Below are positions 11,791 to 23,535 of a stretch of DNA of 64,000 nt, in pieces (position 1 is the first letter of the stretch; each line of letters starts with the position of its first letter). The notes beneath the pieces were generated by a model that ran no database searches, had not been told where the DNA came from, and saw nothing but the letters and a program-made list of their open reading frames with translations. This DNA comes from Glandiceps talaboti (lineage: Eukaryota > Hemichordata > Enteropneusta > Spengelidae): assembly GCF_964340395.1 (NCBI RefSeq), contig NC_135566.1, positions 23,200,135 to 23,264,134 of the forward strand, in the 5' to 3' direction. Both the position numbers and the translations under genes were made by a program.

Positions 11791-13923
11791 AAAAACATAG
11801 TTGATATTAGATGGTTACAATTATCTATAAAACATAGTTGATATTAGATGGTTACAATTAACTATAAAACATAGTTGATATTAGATGGTTACAATAATCT
11901 ATAAAACTGTAGATATTAGATGGTTACAATAATCTATAAAACATAGTTGATATTAGATGGTTACAATTAACTATAAAACATAGTTGATATTAGATGGTTA
12001 CAATTATCTATAAAACATAGTTGATGTTAGATGGTTACAATTATCTATAAAACATAGTTGATATTAGATGGTTACAATTAACTATAAAACATAGTTGATA
12101 TTAGATGGTTACAATAATCTATAAAACTGTTGATATTAGATGGTTACAATAATCTATAAAACATAGTTGATATTAGATGGTTACAATTAACTATAAAACA
12201 TAGTTGATATTAGATGGTTACAATTATCTATAAAACATAGTTGATGTTAGATGGTTACAATTATCTATAAAACATAGTTGATATTAGATGGTTACAATAA
12301 TCTATAAAACATAGTTGATATTAGATGGTTACAATTATCTATAAAACATAGTTGATGTTAGATGGTTACAATTATCTATAAAACATAGTTGATGTTAGAT
12401 GGTTACAATTATCTATAAAACATAGTTGATATTAGATGGTTACAATTATCTATAAAACATAGTTGATATTAGATGTTACAATTATCTATAAAACATAGTT
12501 GATATTAGATGGTTACAATTATCTATAAAACAGAGTTGATAATAGATGGTTACAATTATCTATAAAACATAGTTGATATTAGATGGTTACAATTTTCTAT
12601 AAAACATAGTTGATGTTAGATGGTTACAATTATCTATAAAACATAGTTGATATTAGATGGTTACAATTATCTATAAAACATAGTTGATGTTAGATGGTTA
12701 CAATTATCTATACAAACATAGTTGATATTAGATGGTTACAATAATCTATAAAACTGTTGATATTAGATGGTTACAATTAACTATAAAACATAGTTGATAT
12801 TAGATGGTTACAATTATCTATAAAACATAGTTGATGTTAGATGGTTACAATTATCTATACAAACATAGTTGATATTAGATGGTTACAATAATCTATAAAA
12901 CTGTTGATATTAGATGGTTACAATTATCTATAAAACTGTTGATATTAGATGGTTACAATTATCTATAAAACATAGTTGATATTAGATGGTTACAATTATC
13001 TATAAAACTGTTGATATTAGATGGTTACAATAATCTATAAAACATAGTTGATATTAGATGGTTACAATTAACTATAAAACATAGTTGATATTAGATGGTT
13101 ACAATTATCTATAAAACATAGTTGATGTTAGATGGTTACAATTATCTATAAAACATAGTTGATATTAGATGGTTACAATAATCTATAAAACATAGTTGAT
13201 ATTAGATGGTTACAATTATCTATAAAACATAGTTGATGTTAGATGGTTACAATTATCTATAAAACATAGTTGATGTTAGATGGTTAGAATTATCTATAAA
13301 ACATAGTTGGTATTAGATGGTTACAATTATCTATAAAACATAGTTGATATTAGATGTTACAATTATCTATAAAACATAGTTGATATTAGATGGTTACAAT
13401 TATCTATAAAACAGAGTTGATAATAGATGGTTACAATTATCTATAAAACATAGTTGATATTAGATGGTTACAATTTTCTATAAAACATAGTTGATGTTAG
13501 ATGGTTACAATTATCTATAAAACATAGTTGATATTAGATGGTTACAATTATCTATAAAACATAGTTGATGTTAGATGGTTACAATTATCTATACAAACAT
13601 AGTTGATATTAGATGGTTACAATAATCTATAAAACTGTTGATATTAGATGGTTACAATTATCTATAAAACTGTTGATATTAGATGGTTACAATTATCTAT
13701 AAAACATAGTTGATATTAGATGGTTACAATTATCTATAAAACATAGTTGATATTAGATGGTTACAATTATCTATAAAACTGTTGATATTAGATGGTTACA
13801 ATTATCTATAAAACATAGTTGATATTAGATGGTTACAATAATCTATAAAACATAGTTGATATTAGATGGTTACAATAATCTATAAAACATAGTTGATGTT
13901 AGATGGTGACAATAATCTATATT
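11791..13923 (+). repeat. 37-bp AT-rich minisatellite, block 2 (about 58 units)
   Basis: Same unit and orientation as block 1. It shows a higher-order repeat of about 881 bases: the marker pair 'ATTAGATGTTACAATT' and 'ACAGAGTTGATAATAG' occurs near 12471/12530 and again near 13352/13410. The variant 'AAAACTGTTGATATTAG' is specific to this block. Confidence 0.95.
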
Positions 13924-13938
13924 TTTCATGTTATTATT

Positions 13939-14256
13939 TCAATTTTTGTCGGTGAATTTGGAGAAACATTCAACCATTTGGTGAATTGGGGGGGGGGGGG
14001 GGGGGGGGTCTTTCATATCATGATTTACTGAGTTCCAGTCACTAATAGTTTTAGGTAAGAAACTGTGTTGATACGCTTGGTGTTTATACTCAAGGTGCTT
14101 CAATGGGCGGCTTCTACCCAATGCTACAAGATCAGTGTCTCTAGTGATTGCTAACTTCTCATTTACAATTTGAGACAGTAATATCAGCCCTGCATTTAGA
14201 TGAATATCTGCTAATGGTTCCCATTTCAAACTCTGTAACATATTTGTTACACTGGA
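13939..14256 (-). pseudogene. LINE fragment: C-terminal tail of a non-LTR reverse transcriptase ORF
   Basis: Reads on the minus strand from 'RSSVTNMLQSLKW' to 'SFLPKTISDWNSV', the pattern that ends many CR1/Jockey-type ORF2 proteins (SVTNMLQ.L.W..L, ...SF.PRTI.DWN.L). The catalytic domain is absent, so it is a 5'-truncated relic. A G homopolymer (13988-14008 on +) encodes a proline run in this frame and probably arose after insertion. It lies between the 37-bp and the G-rich minisatellites. Confidence 0.7.
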
Positions 14257-14261
14257 TCTTC

Positions 14262-15575
14262 GGGATGGGGTTCATGTAGGGTGGGGGAGGGGTTATGTAG
14301 GATGGGGGTTCATGTAGGGTGGGGGAGGGGTTATGTAGGATGGCAGTTCATGTTGGGTGGAGGAGGGGTTATGTAGGATGGGAGTTCATGTAGGGGGGAG
14401 GGGTTATGTAGGATGGGGTTCACATAGGGTGGAGGGGTTATGTAGGATGGGGTTCACATAGGGTGGAGGGGTTATGTAGGATGGGAGTTCATGTAGGGTG
14501 GGGGAGGGGTTATGTAGGATGGGGTTCACATAGGGTGGAGGGGTTATGTAGGATGGGGTTCACATAGGGTGGAGGGGTTATGTAGGATGGGAGTTCATGT
14601 AGGGTGGGGGAGGGGTTATGTAGGATGGGGTTCACATAGGGTGGAGGGGTTATGTACGATGGGAGTTCATGTAGGGTGGGGGAGGGGTTATGTAGGATGG
14701 GAGTTCATGCTGGGTGGAGGAGGGGTTATGTAGGATGGAAGTTCATGTAGGGTGGGGGAGGGGTTAAGTAGGATGGGAGTTCATGTAGGGTGGGGGAGGG
14801 GTTATGTAGGATGGGAGTTCATGTAGGGTGGCGGGGTTATGTAGGATGGGGTTCACATAGGGTGGAGGGGTTATGTAGGATGGGAGCTCATGTAGGGTTG
14901 GGGAGAGGTTATGTAGGATGGGAGTTCATGTAGGGTGGGGAGTGGTTATGTAGGATTGGGTACATCTAGGGTGGGGAGTGGTTATGTAGGATTGGGTTCA
15001 TCTAGGGTGGAGGGGTTATGTAGGATTGGGTACATCTAGGGTGTGTGTGTGTGTGGGGGGGGTTATGTAGGATTGGGTTCATGTAGGGTGGGGGAGTGGT
15101 TATGCAGGATTGGGTTCATGTAGGGTGGGGAGTGGTTATGTAGGATGGGAGTTCATCTAGGGTGGGGAGGGGTTTCGTAGGATGGGAGTTCATCTAGGGT
15201 GTGTGTGTGTGTGTGTGGGGGGGGGGGTTATGTAGAATTGGGTTCATGTAGGGTGGGGGAGTGGTTATGCAGGATGGGAGTTCATCTAGGGTGGGGAGGG
15301 GTTCCGTAGGATGGGAGTTCATCTAGGGTGGGGAGGGGTTATGTAGGATTGGGTTCATCTAGGGTGGGGAGGGGTTATGTAGGATGGGAGTTCATCCAGG
15401 GTGGGGGAGGGGTTATGTAGGATTGGGTTCATCTAGGTTGGGGAGGAGTTATGTAGGATTGGGTACATCTAGGGTGTGTGTGTGTGTGTGTGTGGGGGGG
15501 GGGTTATGTAGGATGGGAGTTCATGTACTGTAGGGTGCTGTTTCATGTAGGGTTGGGGTTCATCTAGGGTGAGTG
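14262..15575 (+). repeat. G-rich ~38-bp minisatellite with (GT)n interruptions
   Basis: Unit 'GTAGGGTGGGGGAGGGG' plus 'TTATGTAGGATGGGAGTTCAT', about 34 units of 27-40 bases. Each unit has three or more G runs on the + strand. (GT)n tracts occur near 15042, 15201 and 15475. Since the host gene is on the minus strand, the RNA is C-rich and the template DNA strand is G-rich. It ends about 80 bases from the donor of exon D. Confidence 0.9.
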
Positions 15576-15651
15576 TGTGTGATGGGTGTTTAATGTATGC
15601 AGGTGGGGTACAGGGTTTGTGATAAGTTGGATTAATATATACCATACTTAC

Positions 15652-15799
15652 AAAGTCCATTCTACTTTATCTTTTCCTTGGAAATACTTCTCCCAAAAGT
15701 CCTCTCTCTTCTCATCAGAAAACTCTGTGGTGAACTGTCTTGATTGCATTCTTTTCATAGTTCGTCTTTTCAGAGGTTTTGTTGAATGCCCTGCAGTGG
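15652..15799 (-). CDS. TIR-domain gene, exon D
   Basis: Acceptor 'CCTACTTACAG' (AG at 15800-15801) and donor GTAAGTATGG (15651 downward). The frame has 2 leading bases, 48 codons and 2 trailing bases, matching exons C and E. The peptide starts with a basic linker (KPLKRRTMKR) and then 'EFSDEKREDFWEKYFQGK' and 'KVEWT', the start of a small helical domain of unknown type finished in exon E. The pattern FW..yF....V.W..F is seen in several signalling proteins but I cannot name the family. The acceptor is duplicated 29 bases upstream (15829-15830); use of that copy would shift the frame. Confidence 0.7.
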
Positions 15800-15858
15800 C
15801 TGTAAGTAGGCAAAAATAGTGCCAGTGGCTGTAAGTAGGCAAAAATAGTGCCAGTGGC
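15793..15858 (+). repeat. 29-bp tandem duplication covering the exon D acceptor
   Basis: 'CAGTGGCTGTAAGTAGGC' plus 'AAAAATAGTGC' occurs twice in a row and a third 'CCAGTGGCT' follows. Each copy carries a complete minus-strand splice acceptor (CCTACTTACAG|CCACTG). Only the copy nearest the exon keeps the reading frame. Confidence 0.75.
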
Positions 15859-15960
15859 TTTGTAGCACAACTATATAGCTTGTCTGTTATTTTTTTTTAA
15901 TGTTTATCTCCATCAAAATTATCAATTATGTCAAGTTTGTGAAAGTTTATTCACTTGCCT
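15855..15960 (+). mobile_element. Family A left-end fragment
   Basis: Starts 'GCTTTGTAGCACAACTATAT', the family A left end, followed by a short stretch like 53630-53700. It stops within about 100 bases. It lies within 60 bases of exon D. Confidence 0.45.
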
Positions 15961-16997
15961 AACCAGGCATTTGTGTACAATGGTTGCCACCCTGGTAGCC
16001 ACACTTTTGTAATGATTGGCACATTCAACCATGGCAATGAATGTAAACAATGTGTGCGATGTGTAAATGTGGTGAAGTGTAGTGAGAACATATACTCATT
16101 ACATTTCTTTATTATTTTGTTTTATCTCTGTCACTGCCATGTTGTCAATGGCCCATAGTTGTCTTAATAATTCGGTGGCAACAAACTCAAAAAGCCAATG
16201 TGCATTATGCAAAAATCTGGTTGTTAAGAACTTTGCGTAGGAATGAATGCCAACCCTTTATCAAGTGCTTTTATTTTATATTAAATTTATTCCATGATTG
16301 GTAAGACACCATGTTTGTGACAATTTTGTTTTGTTCCCACCAGCAAATTTCCTAGAATTATTTGATAATTCTGTCTGTTTGTTGTGTTCAGTAGATTTCT
16401 TCCCTTGCAGTAATAAGTCATTTCTAAGATATCTTTTTGTCTTTTTTTACCCCATACTGGGTGATAGATACTGGCAATGTGCCCTTTATGACAATTTGAT
16501 GCCCCACTGATGCACACAATTTCTAGTGACACACCAAAATTTGGTGTATTCCCCTATCTCTTACTATGTGGTGACTCATAAGTTTTTTCTCAGTTTTACA
16601 ACAAAATTTGGCTATCATTAGAGGGCAAACTGGGTACTGGTGTATGGTTTGCAATTAACTTTTTGAGGGTGTGGTGGCACACTGGTTTCTGAGATATATG
16701 TTTGTCTCTTGTATTACCCATACTGGATGATTAATTTCAAGTTTACAATTGTAGATACTGGTTTATGGTTTGCAGTGGAATTTTTTAGGAGGTGGTGGCA
16801 CATTGGTTTGTGAGCAATAATAGTTACTTTGACCGATTTCCACCACTGTGGACATGGCTGAATAAGTTGGGCACTGGCTTTGGGTGGCATTATATGTTTG
16901 GTCATCAGAGCTTTTGCAGAATGTCTACCTTTTGTTTTGGTTCAGTTTATTTCTTCTGACGGACACTGATTTAATGTCTATTTCCATATGTTACACC
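15961..16997. other. Intron sequence with a diverged ~122-bp duplication
   Basis: No gene recognised. Two diverged copies of 'TGGTTTGCA...GTGGTGGCACA.TGGTTT' lie near 16634-16690 and 16756-16813. Confidence 0.4.
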
Positions 16998-18335
16998 TAC
17001 ATGTGTCCTGTGGTATGGTATGGTAGATATACAATCATGTATTTGAATTACATCAAGAAATCACCTACATGTGTCCTGTGGTATGGTAGATATACAATCA
17101 TGTATTTGAATTACATCAAGAAATCACCTACATGTGTCCTGTGGTATGGTAGATATACAATCATGTATTTGAATTACATCAAGAAATCACCTACATGTGT
17201 CCTGTGGTATGGTAGATATACAATCATGTATTTGAATTACATCAAGAAATCACCTACATGTGTCCTGTGGTATGGTAGATATACAATCATGTATTTGAAT
17301 TACATCAAGAAATCACCTACATGTGTCCTGTGGTATGGTAGATATACAATCATGTATTTGAATTACATCAAGAAATCACCTACATGTGTCCTGTGGTATG
17401 GTAGATATACAATCATGTATTTGAATTAAATCAAGAAATCACCTACATGTGTCCTGTGGTATGGTAGATATACAATCATGTATTTGAATTACATCAAGAA
17501 ATCACCTACATGTGTCCTGTGGTATGGTAGATATACAATCATGTATTTCAATTAGTTCAAGAAATCACCTACATGTGTCCTGTGGTATGGTAGATATACA
17601 ATCATGTATTTGAATTACATCAAGAAATCACCTACATGTGTCCTGTGGTATGGTATGGTAGATATACAATCATGTATTTCAATTAGTTCAAGAAATCACC
17701 TACATGTGTCCTGTGGTATGGTAGATATACAATCATGTATTTGAATTACATCAAGAAATCACCTACATGTGTCCTGTGGTATGGTAGATATACAATCATG
17801 TATTTGAATTACATCAAGAAATCACCTACACGTGTCCTGTGGTATGGTATGGTAGATATACAATCATGTATTTGAATTACATCAAGAAATCACCTACATG
17901 TGTCCTGTGGTATGGTAGATATACAATCATGTATTTGAATTACATCAAGAAATCACCTACATGTGTCCTGTGGTATGGTAGATATACAATCATGTATTTG
18001 AATTACATCAAGAAATCACCTACATGTGTCCTGTGGTATGGTAGATATACAATCATGTATTTGAATTACATCAAGAAATCACCTACATGTGTCCTGTGGT
18101 ATGGTAGATATACAATCATGTATTTGAATTACATCAAGAAACCACCTACATATGTCCTGTGGTATGGTAGATATACAATCATGTATTTGAATTACATCAA
18201 GAAATCACCTACATGTGTCCTGTGGTATGGTAGATATACAATCATGTATTTGAATTACATCAAGAAACCACCTACATGTGTCCTGTGGTATGGTAGATAT
18301 ACAATCATGTATTTCAATTAGTTCAAGAAACCACC
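16998..18335 (+). repeat. 63-bp minisatellite (about 21 units)
   Basis: Unit 'TACATGTGTCCTGTGGTATG' + 'GTAGATATACAATCATGTAT' + 'TTGAATTACATCAAGAAATC' + 'ACC'. Units are nearly identical, so the array is young. Since 63 is a multiple of three, false ORFs of 21-residue repeats run through it. Some units carry an extra TGGTA, and three carry 'TTTCAATTAGTTC', including the last. Confidence 0.95.
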
Positions 18336-19084
18336 TGTTTATGAAGTCTGTTAATAGTTCCTGGCAGTTTCTTTCTCTCAAACAGGGTGCATAGTTTTGT
18401 TCTGGGATATAGGTTACTTTGGGTTATGTCCGATAATCTATTGCCTAAATGTCTATTGATCAACTGATAAAGTTGTTAATTTTGATGCGATGTTGTTTTA
18501 ACTTAATGAAAAGTAATGTGTTTTTTCACTCATCAATACTGAGTACTCACTCTTTTTTTCAATATATAAATTTTGATTATTGGTATCAATATTTCTATCT
18601 TCTCAGCAATGCAAGGGTCAGTTGTTTAGTATGTGGTTGTTTCCTTGTCTGTCTTGTTGTGATTCATCTTCAGATAGGTTGATTTTCTAGCCATTTAGGC
18701 AATGATATCTGATAGGATTTGTGATGTTTCTTCCGCAGAGGTAATGTGCCATTACTAAATATTTTCATATCATTGTATGATTCCCAAATCAATAAATCCC
18801 GATAGAGAAATTAACTTGGATGTTTGTAAATTTTACAGAAGACATAGATGATTAGTGGCATTCAAAAAAACCCTGCAGCCATTATTTCATCCAGGCCAAA
18901 ATGTTTTGTATCTGTGATCAATTCAACTTTCTTTTTTGTTTTATTTTCATTTCCCAAATTATATAATGAGATCAAATTTTCAGATGTATTTCCTGACAGT
19001 TGTTTAGAGGCTTACACTTTACATGTTGAAAACCCACTGCAAAGTCACATGTGAGGACTGGAAGTACAGATCGGTATTAGTGGA
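18336..19084. other. Unassigned intron sequence
   Basis: AT-rich, no gene or repeat family recognised. Confidence 0.4.
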
Positions 19085-19212
19085 GATCATGTACAGCATT
19101 GCATATCTCCATGTAAGATCATGTACAGCATTGCATATCTCCATGTAAGATCATGTACAGCATTGCATATCTCCATGTAAGATCATGTACAGCATTGCAT
19201 ATCTCCATGTAC
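19085..19212 (+). repeat. 32-bp tandem repeat, 4 units
   Basis: 'GATCATGTACAGCATTGCAT' + 'ATCTCCATGTAA' four times without visible differences apart from the last two bases. A young, short expansion. Confidence 0.9.
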
Positions 19213-21119
19213 GTATAGAGTAGTAAAAAAATGGTGCAAGTTTCATCCAAATTTGGTGCCGTCTTTCTTGGTCTAGGCCCTACTTGCCAAAGTTTTTTAA
19301 TTATACAAATGAGCAATTAATTGACAGTACTATATTTCATTAAGAACTATATCACTGTATGATCAATATCTGTGGCAAGCAGTGTCAGCAGGTGTGTGCC
19401 TAAAAGGCTGCACCTTACATCAGCTCTCTGGAAAAGTCACACTATTGTGTCTATGTGACCTGATGCAAACCTCAGACACTATGAACAGACTAGAGTGTTA
19501 ATGGGCTCATAATCCCTCTTCCTACTGTCATGCTCACCCTTCATGCATGCCTTTTGTTTTAACTCTCTCCAAAACTGTCGAACATTGTGCAAAACGGTAC
19601 TTCAGGTCTTTACGTTTTTTTTGCAAATGACTCGAACAGTTTCTATCGGAACCGGGAAAAAGGTCAAAGGTTAGTAAGTGTAGTCTATGACCGGAAACTG
19701 AAGACCGTCACATAGTCAGAATCGAAATCACTGCAGGTTCAGATGAGTTATGCTCTGTTGAAGTTGCTTGTTCCTAGCAACCTTTATTTATGAATATATA
19801 ATAAGTGAATTCAAATATCATGATGTTATAGGTCTTTTCCCTCGGGTAAATCAGAACATGAATTATCGAACCATCCATTGATATACCATTGTACATATGC
19901 TACAATTTGCTGAAAGATCATTTGCAAAATGGACACACTACTACTGTAGGCCAGTACAGGGATTAGAATAAACTACACTTTGACTCTACTACCCTTGCTT
20001 GTAGCCCATTAGTTTTTTTACTTCGTTGCTTGATCGGTCATGCATCTTCCATCATATGTCGATATGGTTGTCCTTGTTCTCGGAGTCATAAAAATCAGTT
20101 ACCAAAAAAATTTCATTTCATTCACAGTCATCAAACTCTAACAATTCACTGTCGAAATCCACGTCAACAAACGTGTTTGGTAACACTAACAACCTGATAC
20201 AGTTACAAGTAAGCATTATGCATTGTATACTACAGTACATACATGGGAACACATTTTCAGATGTCAGACAGACTGTCAACATCCAGTTGGGATGTATCTC
20301 TGGCTCTAGCTGAGTGTAGGGTTTGCTGTGATTTTGAGATCATTTTCTTGTTTTATGCCAATTTTTTCATTCTGATGTTTAACGGGAAGCAAATGCTACA
20401 AATTCCTGTAACGTTAACCCAAATAGACAAGATCACGCTGCCCGCTGCATGCCATGTGTTGCTACATTTGCCGGACGGAAATTGAAGTGCTACATTTGCC
20501 GATTTTGACAGAAATTGGGGGTACCTCTGAACACTTCTTGGGCCTTGAAGGTGCTGTAATTAATGTTGGCATTAGGAAATGTCTGAATTTTTGGCAGGCA
20601 AGGCATAATTTAGCAGAATAATCCACCCCACCACAGTCCCTATATCACCCAACTTTGTGATTCTGATCTGAATGGCTTCCGTCTATTTACATTTACATTT
20701 AATGCAGGAATTGTACAAATGTAGCTTTGCTTCCAGGCAAACATCAGAACAATAAAAAGTGCAAACACAGAAGAAAAAGTCTTCAAAATCACATCAATTA
20801 GGAGTAAAAGCAAATAAGTGACTTCATCCCATCAAGGGAAAAGCCGTGTTTCTAGTCTGTATTTTCAGTGGTCTGAGTGCAGACTTATCTTAAGCACTTG
20901 GCGACTCATGAACTGTTACTGACCATACTGGGTGTATTTAGTCAACATTTTCAGCAAGGATTACAGAACATTTTACTTATTTATCCCGCTCTGTTTTCCA
21001 TATTGTGGATTAAAGTACATTGCTCAACTGTTGCTTATGGTAATGAACTGTCAGAAGTATTCAGGAGCTGTGAATTATAATCACTACCCATAGTTTGATC
21101 TACAACACCTCTTCAACTG
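19213..21119. other. Unassigned intron sequence
   Basis: About 1.9 kb with no gene, tandem array or family A-D match that I can see. Short ORFs have no recognisable product. Confidence 0.4.
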
Positions 21120-21986
21120 TTGCTGAAATTATTATCACCTTGGCATTCAGACCTGATGTCACTCATTAGTCTACTATTGCTCTCATTGGTCTACCTTCAC
21201 ATGCAAATTTTTCGCCATCCAATCAACTACAACAGAAATGAATTACTACATATCAAGAAGAATTCTACTGCTGGACTCAGGTGCACTGCTAATACATGGC
21301 AATCTATCAACAAGTATTCTTCTGCTGGACTCAGGTGCACTAAATACATGGTAATCTATCAAGGCATTGGGGAGTCAATCAAAACACTCCCCCTATACAT
21401 AATACGAGTTAGAGCCACTCCACCCATAGAGGAGTTAGAGCCACTCCACCCATAGAGGAGTTAGAGCCGGCTCTAGAAAATTAAAATCAACTTTAGCAGG
21501 AATTCAAACTCAAACAATCTTATTCATGTTCCACTACAACAAGAGAGACCCATCACCCGTAATAGTCACTTGAAATTATGTCTCTGGAATAGTCAGTCGG
21601 AACAAGGCATCAGAGATATCTGACTACATACCGGTAGTAGAACACAATATTGATGCACTAGCTATAAGTTTAACTGAGTCATGGTTAAAAGACACAGGAG
21701 ATGAACCAATCATCAGTAAAGTAATGCCAGCTAGCTACTCATTCAGACATTGTCCTCGTGCTAAATCAACAGGTGGGGGTATTGCACTTATATACAAGTT
21801 AACCATCAAAATCACATCATGGAAAACGCTGTCTAATGTCACATGTTCAAAGCCGTAGAAACCAATATATGCCGTAATGATGTTTCTACCAAAATCATAA
21901 CCATTTACCGACCACCTCCAACACCAACAATTAACTCACTGTCAATTGATTCCACAATGAATTTTGGATCTCTTCTGGCAACAACT
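21120..21986 (+). pseudogene. LINE ORF2, N-terminal and endonuclease start (broken)
   Basis: Non-LTR retrotransposon relic. Near 21220 it reads 'YNRNELLHIKK', the usual N-terminal pattern of CR1/L2-type ORF2. From about 21570 it reads like an apurinic-type endonuclease: 'LKLCLWNSQS', 'NIDALAISLTESWLKD' and 'FRHCPRAKSTGGGIALIYK' match the conserved N.S..NK, D.lalTETWL and R...GGG blocks. Frameshifts and stops break it. Two local tandem duplications (about 21256-21350 and 21413-21465) lie inside. The endonuclease continues at 23057 after the 29-bp array, and the ORF continues again at 25591. Confidence 0.75.
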
Positions 21987-23056
21987 GCATCATATGCAGG
22001 CAACCTTGTCATACTGCATCATATGCAGGCAACATTGTCATACTGCATCATATGCAGGCAACCTTGTCATACTGCATCATATGCAGGTAACATTGTCATA
22101 CTGCATCATATGCAGGTAACCTTGTCATACTGCATCATATGCAGGTAACCTTGCCATACTGCATCATATGCAGGTAACCTTGCCATACTGCATCATATGC
22201 AGGCAACATTGTCATATGCAGGCAACATTGTCATACTGCATCATATGCAGGCAACCTTGTCATACTGCATCATATGCAGGCAACCTTGTCATACTGCATC
22301 ATATGCAGGTAACCTTGCCATACTGCATCATATGCAGGTAACATTGTCATACTGCATCATATACAGGTAACCTTGCCATACTGCATCATATGCAGGTAAC
22401 ATGCCATACTGCATCATATGCAGGCAACATTGTCATACTGCATCATATGCAGGCAACATTGTCATACTGCATCATATGCAGGCAACATTGTCATACTGCA
22501 TCATAGGCAGGCAACCTTGTCATACTGCATCATATGCAGGTAACATTGTCATACTGCATCATATGCAGGTAACCTTGTCATACTGCATCATATGCAGGTA
22601 ACCTTGCCATACTGCATCATATGCAGGTAACCTTGTCATACTGCATCATATGCAGGTAACCTTGTCATACTGCATCATATGCAGGTAACATTGTCATACT
22701 GCATCATATGCAGGTAACATTGTCATACTGCATCATATGCAGGTAACCTTGTCATACTGCATATGCAGGCAACATTGTCATACTGCATCATATGCAGGCA
22801 ACATTGTCATACTGCATCATATGCAGGTAACCTTGCCATACTGCATCATATGCAGGCAACATTGTCATACTGCATCATATGCAGGTAACCTTGCCATACT
22901 GCATCATATGCAGGCAACATTGTCATACTGCATCATATGCAGGTAACCTTGCCATACTGCATCATATGCAGGTAACCTTGTCATACTGCATCATATGCAG
23001 GTAACCTTACCATACTGCATCATATGCAGGTAACCTTGCCATACTGCATCATATGC
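21987..23056 (+). repeat. 29-bp minisatellite grown from LINE endonuclease sequence (about 37 units)
   Basis: Unit 'ACTGCATCATATGCAGGCAA' + 'CCTTGTCAT'. The flanking LINE reads into the first unit and out of the last one at the same place in the endonuclease, just before its GDFN motif, so one unit is the original gene sequence and the rest are expansions. Being 29 bases long it rotates through all three frames. Two units are shortened (near 22207 and 22757). Confidence 0.9.
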
Positions 23057-23535
23057 AGGTAACATTGCCATACTCGGTGACTTCAATTTCCACAGGGAGA
23101 AGACATCAGAACCAAAAACCTAGAATTTCAAAGACCTCATTGAATCGTTCAACCTCAAGCAATTTGTAAACGAACCTACATATTCTCTCAGACATACCTT
23201 GGATCTGATATTTACAAATATTGATTCTATAATTCAATCTACATGTACAATCATTGACAAACTTCATCTTTCTGATCATTTCCCTATCCACATAAATCTG
23301 TTGTTGCCTAAACCACCGTTACTTCAAACCAACATTGTCTATCATCGTGCAGGTGCCATTGCACGGTCAAATTCAAAGAAGACATTGCAGCCATTCCCGT
23401 GCAATCTTCCCGGGATGATGTACAAACTACTGTTGTCAACTATAATTTAAAGCTCATCTGAAAGATGTATTCAACAAGCATGCACCTCTCAAAAGTCACT
23501 TTATAACCCATTGTCCTGACTGCAAGTGGTATAAT
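23057..23535 (+). pseudogene. LINE ORF2, endonuclease end and linker (broken)
   Basis: Begins 'ILGDFNFHREK', the conserved GDFN block, then 'FNLKQFVNEPTYSLRHTLDL' and 'LSDHFPIHI', matching the ..Q.V..PTH..GHtLDLi..., SDH blocks that end LINE endonucleases. Downstream, in shifting frames, come 'HAPL', 'HCPDCKWYN' motifs of the linker before the reverse transcriptase. One internal stop lies near 23121. An hAT-like element interrupts it at 23536. Confidence 0.75.

Noticed and set aside
16884-18321. Two ORFs of 181 and 160 residues with perfect 21-residue repeats
   Set aside because: 63-bp minisatellite in frame; no start context or flanking gene features.
21987-23056. CRISPR array (regular short repeats)
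   Set aside because: Units are directly adjacent without unique spacers and sit within a LINE gene; the same holds for the 32- and 37-bp arrays.
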